Positions 24,233 through 34,427 of a stretch of 64,000 nucleotides of DNA are shown one piece after another (within the stretch, counting starts at the first letter, position 1; each line of letters starts with the position of its first letter). Source of the stretch: Amborella trichopoda (taxonomy: Eukaryota; Streptophyta; Magnoliopsida; Amborellales; Amborellaceae). Where the stretch lies: positions 2,911,399 through 2,975,398 of the forward strand of contig NW_006494931.1 in the NCBI RefSeq assembly GCF_000471905.2, in the 5' to 3' direction. Below the pieces are notes generated by a model. It searched no databases. It had not been told where the DNA came from and worked only from the letters and a program-made list of their open reading frames with translations. Position numbers and translations under genes: made by a program.

Positions 24233-26870
24233 CTACTCATCACCTTCTTTAAGATCTTCCTTACAGATAACCTCAAGGAACGCTCTTTTGTGCAACACTG
24301 GCTCCTCCTTTTCTATTACCCATTGGTCTGCTGTGTATGGGACAAATATTGTGTCGAAGTCTATCGACCCATAGTCCTCAAGCTTCCTTTTTATTTGTCG
24401 CACTCGGAGGTTTAAGTTGTAATGAACGTAGACTAGTTTATGATGCTTCTCCGAAGTGAGTCGATTCCTCCTAGTAGTGTGCAACCATTGAAACGTACTC
24501 CAGTTGCGCTCACAGCCAGTAGCAGAACATGTCTGGGAGAGCACCTTGATTGCTATCCTCTTTATATGAGGTGCATCAGTACCATATATCTCTCACCATT
24601 CAGCTGGATTAAAATGTAAAAAGCATTGTAAGGGCAAGAACAATTCATAAGATTAAATTTATGAATGAACAAAATATTAACTAGGGGATAACCTAGATCC
24701 ATCTTAGTTCGAGAATTCCTGGCAAGTCTAGTTCCGAAGGATCCTATAGCATTCCTATACATAGCAAGCTAAAACAAATATATTTCGTTTTAGTATATTA
24801 TTCCTTACAAATATAACAACTCAATGAAGTTCTTACCCAAACATTAAATAATACCTCTTGTATTGCCGCTACTTAGTTTCGATGGCTTCTCTTCAACCTT
24901 GCAATAATGTATCTGACGCCTTCCATAATCTTGTAGAGATGTTCAGGTGTCAAATAGAAAAATTTTGGGTTGAAGTAGTAACCTATAAAATATATATATC
25001 GAAAAATGTCATTTACAATTTCATAAAAAAATGATTTAAAATGAAACATTCTAATGATATAAATATATATTTACCAACATAATGAATTGAACGTCCAAAT
25101 TTGGTGTTCCACCTCCTTTCTATAATCTCGATCACTTTGCTAGTAAAACTACACTTCTCCCCAATAGTTGATTTCGCCCTCTCGATACCTTCATAAAGGA
25201 TGCCCATGGTAGCTTTTTTATCAGCATCCACCATTTTTAACACCGTGACCAAAGGGGCAGTGGCCTCTACAATACTGGAACATTGAGACCAGAACCTCCT
25301 ATTTGAGACTATGTCATCCACTTTTATACCGGTACTGGACTTCGAGAGGTGATCATTTAACCACTCTCCACAGGTAAACAATCTCTTTAATTCACCTTCA
25401 GATTTCTGAATGGAGTCCACAGCTAAGTAATAGGTCACAAAGCGGGTTATGGCTGGCTGATTATCTCTTTTTTTTTAGAATGTTCTCTAAACAGAAATAA
25501 AATTTTAGAGTGGTTGTATATAAATCTCGACACCAACCTTGCTTCCTCTAGAGTCTCCTTCACAATTTTGATCTCATCGATCTCCTCTGACATAAGATCG
25601 ATGTTGTGTGCCATATTAGATGCTTCACCTTATCCATCAACTTACCGCTCGCAGAAACACATGCACGCGCATTGTCCGTAATAAATTGGACTACATGTTT
25701 ATCTCCCACCTCCTCCACTATCTGATCATATAGTCGTACGTAGAAGTTTGCATCATTTTTATCCCTGATACGTCTTTGCTAAACAAAAAGGCTGTAACTT
25801 TTGGGGAATAGGCTAAGAAGTTTAAAAACTCCTTTTTGCTAAATTTATTCAACCAACCATCACTCATGAGAGTAATGCTTGTCCTTGGCCAACTCTTTTT
25901 ATATTCTTCAATCCACTTTGTAACTTCCTCCATCTGTTCATCTAATATTGACCCACTAAGCTCATATGTCGTCGAAGGTTTTACCCCGAGCCCGGCTCTC
26001 TGGATTTCATTGACCATAGGTGGAAAATATGGGCTATTGGCTACATCAAAGGGAATCCCTTTATCGTAAAACCATTTACCAACATATCTCCCCAACATGT
26101 TTCTTGTACCTTTAACCATGCCTTTTAGGGTCATCTGTTGTGACTTAGGCTTTGAGAGAAATGGATCTATACGACCATGACCTGCAATACTGGCACTCCT
26201 AGATAAGCTAGAAACTATTTCTTTAACATTTGATTCTTGTTGACACATACTGCCACCAACCCCTCCATACATATTTGAGCTGGGCCCGCCATACATGCTC
26301 GACCTGGGCCCGCCATACATGTCTAAGCTAGGCCCGCCATACATGTCTGAGCTAGACCCACGATACATGTCTGAGCTAGACCCACCATCCATGCATATGT
26401 CATAACCACCGGGCATTCTAAACCAACGTTCCCTCTGATATTGTTCATGTAAACTCATTCTTGTGGCCATCTCCAAGTCATTATTATATTGTTCTTCTAA
26501 GTCATTATTATATTGCTCTTCTGGAATCTGCTTGATGGCATATATAAACTAGCTATCTCCTCATTTATCCTATGTTTGGGAATTTTTTTACCTTTGTTAG
26601 CTTTAAGAAATGCCACCATCTGTTTTTTTACATTACTAGGAACACTACTGCATGCAGAAACATCTCCCTTAACCCTTGCCAAGTGTTTCTTGAACCTATG
26701 TACCCCACTACTTATCACTCTTTGGCAGTAATTACAAATAATTTTATCTTGTTTTTTGGGATCAAGTTTGACCCCATGTTGCCATGCAGGGTCTTCTGCA
26801 AATCTTTACATGATTCAACTGTTTTAATATGTAAAAAATTAAAAATTAACCTAACAGTTCAACAAGAAAA
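24233..26870 (-). pseudogene. hAT transposase (BED finger, DUF659, hAT C-terminal)
   Basis: From right to left: a BED zinc finger (CNYCQRVISSGVHRFKKHLA, about 26,760-26,680), an Asp-Met-Tyr-Gly-Gly-Pro repeat region (26,400-26,260), DUF659 (ITLMSDGWLNKFSKKEFLNF) and VVQFITDNARACVSASGKLM with a catalytic-type Asp. The hAT core follows (APLVTVLKMVDADKKATMGI, IIERRWNTKFGRSIHYVG) and then the dimerisation end (TCSATGCERNWSTFQWLHT, KLVYVHYNLNLR). Frame changes near 26,510 and 25,735 and gaps near 24,550-24,990 break the frame, though some gaps could be introns. Probably no longer active. Confidence 0.88.
26260..26400 (-). repeat. 24-bp coding minisatellite in the hAT transposase
   Basis: Six tandem copies of a unit encoding roughly SSDMYGGP, inserted between the BED finger and DUF659. 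In frame. Confidence 0.85.
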
Positions 26871-27199
26871 ATAATCACCATGTGTAGTGATAATATGTTG
26901 GGGTAGTTCATGTAGTTATATTTGTTGTTATTTATTATTGCAAAATACTTCTATTGACAATAATATTTTTGTACATATCAATTACAAACATACAGGATAA
27001 TATAATACAAAATGCAAGCCCCAAACATGGCTACAACTCAATTATCAAGAACATACATTTTTTGGATTAAAAATTTAATAATAAAATTGAAAAAATGCAT
27101 GATAATATAATTGTCATACATGCCACGATTTTTTTACAATGATATTCACTTTAATTCCTCACGATAATACAATTTAACAATATGTATTTTTGCGTTCAA

Positions 27200-28230
27200 A
27201 ATTTTAAAAATTGAAAATACTTGTTTAATGCAAAACTACATTAAAAATATAATACAATTTTGCATTAGAATATAATAACATGTATGTTTTTGCATAAATA
27301 TTCTATCAACATGCAATTTTTTCAACAAAAACTTTAACAATAAAAATTAAAAATATGGTTTAATACATCATGATAATCAAACCTTGGTCACTATTTTCAC
27401 ATCTTTTCGGAAAATCACGATTTTCCAAAAAAAATCGATCATGTACTAATAAAAAGAAACAAATAAAAACAATTCTTCACAGAGCCACCTAACATCAGTT
27501 ATTCCAACTCAAAAATGCATTAACAATAAATTAAAAAAATACAGTTTTACATTAAAAATATAATAACATGCATGTTTTTGCATAAATAATCTATCAACAT
27601 ACAATTTTTTCAACAAAAACTTTAACAATAAAAATTAAAAATATGGTTTAATACCTCATGATAATCAAAACCTGGTCACTATTTTCACATTTTTTCGAAA
27701 AATCACGATTTTTCAAAAAAAATCTATCATGTATTAAAAAAAAAAAACAAATAAAAACAATTATTCATAGAGCCACCTAACATCAGTCATTCCAACTCAA
27801 AAATGTATTAACAACAAATTAAAAAAATACAGTTTTGTATTAAAAATATAATAACACGCATTTTTTTGCATAAATAATCTATCAACATACAATTTTTTCA
27901 ACAAAAATTTTAACAATAAAAAAAATATGATTTAATACCTCATAATAATCAAAACCTGGTCACGATTTTCACATCTTTTAGGAAAATCATCATTTTTTAA
28001 AAAATTTGATCATGGATAAAAAAAAAAAAGTACAGCAAACTCAAAGAATAAAAATTAAAAATATGGTTTAATACCTCATGATAATCAAAACCTTGTCACG
28101 ATTTTCAACATCTTTTCAGAAAATCACAAATTTTCAAAAAATTCGATCATGGATTACAAAGAAAAAAAAAAAGATCTGTTCTTTACAGAGCCACCTTACA
28201 TCAGCCATTTCAACTAAAACATCCTCCTCC
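27200..28230. repeat. Tandem repeat, about 287 bp x 3.5, inside the hAT
   Basis: The landmark CTCATGATAATCAAAACCTGGTCAC recurs at about 27,369, 27,655, 27,942 and 28,077; the last interval is shortened by a deletion. Units also share AGAGCCACCTAACATCAG. It lies upstream of the transposase frame, so it could hold promoter elements. Confidence 0.85.
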
Positions 28231-28269
28231 AAACGAATAACTTACATTCAATTGAGTACATGTTTTGAT

Positions 28270-28750
28270 AAACAACACTATAAGGAATGAAAACCCTAAA
28301 TTATGAACACATTATCATCACTAAATCAAAACAAATCGATTAGATTGAGCAAAAAAAAAAAAAATGTAGTGCTGCATAGACAACACTCATTGAATCTAAA
28401 AAATGAAGCTCAAAATGAATAAATCAAATCAAATTGAATACATCTGATTATAAACAAGACTATAATGATTCAAAACCCTAGAAATCTAACACATTATTTA
28501 TAATATATTGTGAACAATAGATCGAAAGACGGGCAAAAAAAAAAAAAACAGCAGAATTTTTTTTCATAGACATCACTGTGTTCTTCTAAAAACTCAAGCT
28601 GTAATTGAGTAAATTAAATAAAATTGAATATGGTAATTGATAAAAGACATGATAAAGATTTAAAACCCTACAAATTTAACTGATTATTTTCAAAATATGC
28701 ACTGAAATTGATCAAATGGCGGAAAAAAAAAAAACGCAGAGTTCTTACCT
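28270..28750. repeat. Tandem repeat, about 185 bp x 3, inside the hAT
   Basis: AAAACCCTA(A/G/C)AAAT-type landmarks at about 28,289, 28,471 and 28,661, each followed by a poly-A run. Confidence 0.75.
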
Positions 28751-29281
28751 TGTTTCGTGAACCCGTGGCTTCAATCTCCAAATTAATTTATTTTTCTCAC
28801 TGATAATCACAAATTCATAACATAAATTTCTAATGAACACATTTACAATCAATATGCCTCAAACTTATCACATATTCATGCCCTATTTGGCATGAAACAA
28901 AACGAAAAGCGGAAACCCTAAAACCCGCAACTTTCATGATCCAAAAACTTGAAATTTTTCCACCATTTAATGCTTGAAAAGGCTTAAAAAAGCTGCATGA
29001 AGCCTAAATATTCGATCACATGGCAAAAAAATAAAGAAAACTGATTAAAAAAAGACAAAATTTGAAGAAACCTATGAAGAACACTGTGCAGCCCGTGTTT
29101 TTCACTGGACACGCCGATTCGGTACAGTGAATCGCCGATTCACTATACAGAATTGCCCGGTTCTCTTTGGAATCGGTTGATTCCGTGTAAAATACAAGAA
29201 CCGGCACGGACTGTGCCCAGTCCTGAGTCGAACCGGGCTAGTCCGATTCGACTCGACGTTTTTTAATACACTGATCTTTGA

Positions 29282-29428
29282 TAATGGGGTTGGGGTCATA
29301 GTGGTAGCACCACTTGTGCTCTAGTTAAAGTCTAGGCTTCCATTCTCACCTAACGCATTTAAAGCTCACTAACGATTTAAAAAACCGGATAGGGGCTCAT
29401 AATCCCTACTGAATTACCCAAAAAAAAA
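29282..29428 (+). mobile_element. tRNA-derived SINE, copy 1
   Basis: About 150 bp. It has an A-box-like TAGTGGTAGCACC, a B-box-like AGGCTTCCATTCTCACC about 35 bp later, and a terminal poly-A, so it looks like a Pol III tRNA-derived SINE. The right target duplication TTGTGTATCTCTC follows the A tail. Its left partner TTGTGTATCTCTGA now lies at 23,446-23,459, beyond the hAT that inserted at the SINE's 5' edge. Confidence 0.78.
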
Positions 29429-29441
29429 TTGTGTATCTCTC

Positions 29442-31270
29442 GAACTTCAAATTTGCATTCCATCTAGTATTGATAAAAGATACGTATGGGAGTGCTTGAA
29501 GGGCAAGTGTCTAAAAGAGGGATTCTATTTGTATAGCATTAGGTGGGAATGATTGAGACTTGCCAGCTTAATCGTGGGCAAAAGACTATCTCATCCAATT
29601 AACTTGGTTGAAATATGGTAAAAGTAGTTTGCTTAATAACCCGAAGGAGATCATTTGGAGGGAAAATTTTGAGTATCGTCAGACATATACAGTATATTTT
29701 AATTTAAATTTATTTGTTGGTAATCACATTCCTGGCTCTTTTTCCCTCAAGTACCTTATAAACTGAGAAAAGATGGATTGAAATATCATTCAAAACCAAC
29801 AATCCATTACTTGTTTCAAAACAACTTGATCACGAATTAGTGAATTATCGAAGAAAATTGCTTCAACTAAGGTGCCAAAAAGACTTCTACCATCACATAG
29901 TATTATACTGAACACTTTCTAGAGTAGTTAGTGGATGAACCTCGAATTATGCCCTTCAATTGTAGGTGATGGGATATAATACATACTCTCTTTTTTACTT
30001 TGTATTCCTTTCAAATGGCCCATGCATTTGTTTTGATCTTGCACCCCGTATCAAGGTTTTCATGAGTTTTTAGGATGATAATTCCCACAGGAAGTTACTG
30101 CATTTCCACACTCATAGAATTGAATCGATGGAGAGCTTTATGTAATTCAATATCCCCACTTTCTCTTACTTCATATAGGTAGATAGGTAGATGCACCCAT
30201 TAAGAACTGGGCTCGACCTACTTTGAGGTTGGTGATCTCAACACCATACAACCAAATATGTGGTGGGAAAATATATTATCATCAATGTTGTTATACATGA
30301 ATTTTTGTACCCCACTTTTTCCACTCCTTGAACTTGGGACTTGTGATCTGTTTTGTTTACCAAGTAAGGTTACCATTCCTTTGTGACAAATCTTAAGTCG
30401 ACCTCAATCCCGTCCCTCTATTTGTATTCCATACTTCTGTAAGACATTTGTTTTAGTGTATCAGCTAAGTTTAGGTTAAACCTGATGTGGGATACAATAA
30501 TTAATCCATTTTTTAGGAATTCAATTGAGAACATTTGGTTAAGCATCTAGAAAGGATAGGCTGAATAAGTAAATATTTAATGGGTCAGCATTTGATATCA
30601 GGATGGGCTAAGAGATAGTGGTTTAGTTTTTGTCATGTCATTTCAATGGGGGAATAGTTATTCTTCATCATGTAGTTTAGATAATTGAGAGTCAGCTTCG
30701 CTTGTCCTTGTGTTGAGCTAATAGGGGGAATCGTTATGCTCGGCTTCTTTATCATTCAAATGGGAAATCAAATTGGGCGAATTTGTTTTTGCATCTCTGG
30801 AGTTAGTATTTGTTTTGTTGGAGTCATATTCAAATAAAAATATTCTTTCGCAGACATTTTGGGGAAACACCTGCATCGACCAAGATTAGAGGAGAAGAGA
30901 GTGAGATATCGGGACTCCGTCGACATTTCATCAAAGCCTCGATTAAAGACGTTTTGCATAAACCAGAAAGGAGAGATCATAGTTGTCCTGCATCGCTTGA
31001 AAATTTCTATATTGAAGAAGTTAATCGGTCCTATTTCGGTTATTTCTCTGTTTATGCATTTGTTAACTCTTTCTAATCGATTTCGTCATTGATCAAAGGT
31101 TTTCTACTTAAGTGGATGTAATAGGTGATTAAGTCCCCTGTAACTCTACGACAGCTGGTAATGATATAAAAATCTCTAGATATGAATTTCAATTTGCCCT
31201 TATACTTTTCACCCTGGTTTGTTGGTCTACTCTTTTCTATTTTGTTCTCCATATAGGAATACATTCTAGT
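29442..31270. other. Unassigned 1.8 kb
   Basis: No recognised gene or repeat structure. Overlapping frames near 30,768-31,092 on both strands carry no known motif. Confidence 0.4.
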
Positions 31271-31276
31271 GAATAA

Positions 31277-31517
31277 TGTGATGAGTCTCAAGTTTCTTTG
31301 AAGAAATTCAGTGTCCATTTATCAATATAAATATATAAGTCATCTTATAAGACAAATTACATATGACAATAATAAAAACTAAATCATAAACACCTAAACT
31401 ATATACCATGACTTACCATAAAATATAGGATAGAATATCGTACTTTTCCCATATTTACTTATTACAATATGCACCTTCTATATTAATCCGATATACAATA
31501 TATACATTCTTTTCACA
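31277..31517 (-). repeat. TRIM 3' LTR
   Basis: 241 bp, TG...CA. Aligns with 31,993-32,231, sharing CAGTGTCCATTTATCAATAT and the closing TATACATTCTTTTCACA. Confidence 0.88.
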
Positions 31518-31704
31518 CTCCCCCTCTAACACAAGATGCCAAGAAAGAGAGCAATTGGAGTTTGAACACCAAGTCGTAGAAATGAGCAATTAGATTTTTC
31601 GAGTGCATACTTATATTGCTTGATCAACAAGCACTGAAAGCAATGGCAAATCAACGAGCGTCGAGAACATATGGCTTCAGGAACTCTTGGAAAATATCAA
31701 ACAG

Positions 31705-31888
31705 ATTAGAGAGTCGAAACACGACTCGGCATAGAGACAGATCAAATAGTTGAAACACGACTCGGTAGAGAGATAGATCAGAGAGTCGAAACACGACTCG
31801 GCAGAGAGGACATATCTGAAAGTCGAAACACGACTCAGTAGAGAGTCGAAACACGACTCAGCAGATAGTCGAAACACGGCTCGACCGA
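31705..31888. repeat. Six palindromic GAGTCG-AAACA-CGACTC units in the TRIM
   Basis: Six copies of a 17-bp hairpin-forming motif spaced 20-40 bp apart, joined by GGCAGAGAG-like spacers, in the TRIM interior. The minus-strand open frame across it only reflects the repeat. Confidence 0.88.
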
Positions 31889-31992
31889 AGTTGCACCGAC
31901 TGGGTGAACAACAGACTCGTCTTGAAAATTGGCAACAATGCATCAGAGACGAAGATTGGACACAGCTAAGACGAACCTCGTTCTGATACCAA

Positions 31993-32231
31993 GTGAAAAG
32001 TCTCAGGTTTCTTTGAAGAGACTCAGTGTCCATTTATCAATATGAATATACAAGTTGTCTTTTAAAGACAAATTACAGATGACAATAATATAAAATAAAT
32101 CATAGACACCTAAATTGTACCTAGACTTACTATGAAATAAAGGATACAATATTCTATCCTTCCCATATTTACTGATTACAATATAAACGTTCTATATTAA
32201 CCGGATATATAATATATACTTTCCTTTCATA
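31993..32231 (-). repeat. TRIM 5' LTR
   Basis: About 239 bp, adjacent to the primer binding site on the minus strand. Diverged from its partner by many substitutions, so the insertion is old. Confidence 0.88.
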
Positions 32232-32335
32232 AATAAGAGTATCTCATTGTCTTAACTGCAATACGAAATTGCTCTGACCATTATCAGAGTAACAACGATG
32301 CAATTGAGTAATTCGCAACAAATTGAGTCCAAATG

Positions 32336-32486
32336 TTTTTTTTTGGTAATTCAGTGGGAACGACAAGCGCCTACCCATTTTTTAAATCGTTAGTGATTTT
32401 TTAATACGTTATGTGATAATCGAAGCCTAGACCTTAGCTGGAGCACAAGTAATGCTACCACCATGACCCCAAACCCATTCTCGACG
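32336..32486 (-). mobile_element. tRNA-derived SINE, copy 2 (151 bp) with target duplication
   Basis: The reverse complement of the family at 29,282-29,428. A box ATGGTGGTAGCA, B box AGGCTTCGATTATCAC, 3' A9 tail (plus-strand T run at 32,336-32,344). Flanked by GAGTCCAAATG (32,325-32,335) and GAGTCTAAATG (32,487-32,497), a 10/11 target duplication typical of LINE-mobilised SINEs. Confidence 0.85.
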
Positions 32487-32677
32487 GAGTCTAAATGTTG
32501 TTTACTAAGAAGATCATATCTATCTTCTGTTAAGATTTTCTTACTTTTACTATTCAAACCCAATTCTTTGAAAACTTATAAACCGCACTAAAGTGACAAG
32601 ACTGAAAAATAAGATTGAAACTAAAAATTGAAAAACAAATAGATATAATGTTTTCAAAACATAAATTAGAAAAAAAA

Positions 32678-33760
32678 GGGAAATTATCAAAAATATAGTT
32701 TAAGTTTCGGCCTATTAGAAAAAAAACCCAAATTTTTGTAAACCTCGTCCATACGTTTCTTTTTATTTTTCACCATTTTTTTTTACCAAAATCGCCTTCA
32801 CAGTAGTCGTATTACTGTGAAGGCCCCATGTATCATTGTACTTAAAGTGCCGTGATGAATTTCAAAAATTATACGGCGGTTAAAATGCGGTGAATACTCG
32901 AAAGTGTATCACGGTACTCGAAAGACTGTGATGGTAGCAGCGGAGGACACCCGCATCCTTTCTTCTTGCCCTTTCCTTGCATTGTTGCCTCTTCCGTTGT
33001 TGCGCGCACACACAGCCGGAAATCATCGTATTCCAGGTAAAATTTTCAGAATTACACCCACTGGTTCATATGAAGGGAATGAAGGGGTTGAGGTTCATCA
33101 ACAAGAAATTGAAATCTTTCACGCCATCATTGGTGGTTACAACCCTAAAGACATCGTTAGAGAGTCGGGTGGTGCAATTGAATGCCATAGACGGAGGGGC
33201 CTTCCTGATGATCCCTTCCTCAAACACCACCCCCCATCTTGCAATGCCCTCCCATTGTGCGAAGAAGAAGTGTTCAATAAATCCAAAGACCCACCTTGCA
33301 ATCCGCACCATTGTGTGAAGAAGAAATGTCCTGACAACCAAAAACTCATCTTCAACATATTTCAAAACCATAGACGTCTCTGACCTTTTACGTGACCTAG
33401 AAGACTAGAAGAAGAAGAAGACATGATCTATCACCCCACCTCTGACAAGGAGAACATCAGGCCCACCCAAATCTTCCACCAACCGCACCCGAGAAGAAAC
33501 ATGTCAAAAACAAAACAGAGCACCAACACATAAAGACTTCAAGTCGTCACGGCATTTTAAGTGTCGTATAGTCTTTGAAAGTCAACACAGCACATTAAGT
33601 ACCGTGATGCATAGGGCTTTCAATACGACTACCGTGAAGGTTATTTTGAAAAAAAAAAATGTTTAAAATAAGAAAAAAAGGGTATGAACGAGAATTACAA
33701 AAGCATGGTGTTTTTCTTCTAATAAGCAGAAAATTAAAATTTATTTCTCAAAATTTCCAG
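32678..33760. mobile_element. Mutator-like long-TIR element (1,083 bp) with 9-bp target duplication
   Basis: Starts GGGAAATTATCAAAAAT; the right end reversed starts CTGGAAATTTTGAGAAAT. Inverted arms of about 220-300 bp include CCTTCAC(A/G)GTAGTCGTATT. Flanked by GAAAAAAAA (32,669-32,677) and GAAAAAAAA (33,761-33,769); 9 bp fits Mutator-like elements, but this site is low complexity. The interior holds a 159-codon open frame (32,904-33,383) of unknown origin. Confidence 0.75.
32904..33383 (+). other. Unrecognised open frame inside the Mutator-like element
   Basis: 159 codons with Cys/His/Pro-rich stretches (HHPPSCNALPLCEEE, DPPCNPHHCVKKKC) from an internal imperfect duplication of about 57 bp. 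No family recognised. It could be a captured host fragment, since Mutator-like elements often carry these, or chance. I do not claim a protein. Confidence 0.3.
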
Positions 33761-33769
33761 GAAAAAAAA

Positions 33770-34325
33770 AAGAGCTCCCACATAAGATAAAAATAAAAAT
33801 AAAGATTTAGAACTAATGCAAAGTTATTTCAAAAATATAAACTAGATAGAATAAATAGGAGTTTCAAAATAGAATTAAACTTGAAAGAACAACAGACTTA
33901 AAATGTGAATTCCTACCAAATTAGGAACTCCAATTGAAATAACTAGATATCTAATCTCCATGAAAACAAGAAGCAAAACTGAATAGACATAATTCAATAA
34001 ATTCTAGATAAATATAGAACAATGTAGTAATGCATGACTCAAACATTAAACATAGAGAGTATATTTTACACATTTGCCTTTTACAAGATTGCTTCAATCA
34101 AGATTATAAGGAACCAACTCCAAGCAACATAGCAATTTCAAAATCTGGCCCTGCTTTAGTCGTTAGGAATAAATATGAGTGTTCTTGCCTTTATAAACAC
34201 TTGCAAGGCCAATGCTACTCAATTATGCCCTATTGGACTTCCTTTGAATGGTAAAGAGGATATCAAACAAGCATCCACTTGTACAGCAACTGTTCAATAG
34301 TTTAGCCAAGCTTTCTGCATCAAAC
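33770..34325. other. 3' flank of the MATE gene, no further gene seen
   Basis: AT-rich. It should hold the 3' UTR and polyadenylation site on the minus strand. No canonical AATAAA was found close behind the stop, so the transcript end cannot be placed. Confidence 0.5.
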
Positions 34326-34427
34326 TTAATCAGGGTATGCTGCTGTCTTGGCCTTTGGTTTCATTGAACCATTTTCAGATGGGTTGGAACCTCCCCATTT
34401 TTCCAAGCGATCGCTCGACATTTCAGC
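34326..34427 (-). CDS. DTX27-like: MATE exon 8 and stop codon (residues 461-493)
   Basis: Acceptor TTTGCAG^GCTGAAATG. Encodes a hydrophilic cytosolic tail, [18 protein letters not shown] and on to AAYPD, then TAA at 34,328-34,326. C-terminal tails are poorly conserved in MATE proteins, so this exon rests on splice signals, phase and a stop at a suitable length. Confidence 0.82.
   Translation of the reverse strand, partial: AEMSSDRLEKWGGSNPSENGSMKPKAKTAAYPD

Larger units (their letters stand above)
23460..29273 (-). mobile_element. hAT DNA transposon, 5.8 kb, with TIRs and 8-bp target duplication
   Basis: The left end CAATGGTTTAAAAAGCGGAT and the reverse complement of the right end CAGTGTATTAAAAAACGTCG are imperfect inverted repeats. 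The flanks are ATCTCTGA (23,452-23,459) and ATCTTTGA (29,274-29,281), 7/8 identical, the duplication length of hAT. GC-rich CGATTCGG-type subterminal motifs lie at both ends. It contains a minus-strand BED/DUF659/hAT-dimerisation transposase and tandem repeats upstream of it. Confidence 0.9.
31277..32231 (-). mobile_element. TRIM retrotransposon (955 bp) with 5-bp target duplication
   Basis: LTRs of about 240 bp (31,277-31,517 and 31,993-32,231) flank a 475-bp interior. On the minus strand the interior starts with TGGTATCAG (31,991-31,983), the tRNA-iMet primer site, and ends with a polypurine CTTGTG...TAGAGGGGGAG next to the LTR. Flanks AATAA (31,272-31,276) and AATAA (32,232-32,236) are identical. 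No coding capacity, the definition of a TRIM. Confidence 0.9.

Noticed and set aside
27200-28750. Regularly spaced repeats that could suggest a CRISPR-like array
   Set aside because: Units are 185-287 bp long with no constant short repeat and variable spacer pattern; they are ordinary tandem repeats in a eukaryotic transposon.
31705-31888. Short palindromic repeats resembling a CRISPR array
   Set aside because: Spacers are short and repetitive, the array lies inside a TRIM with LTRs and target duplication, and no cas genes are present.
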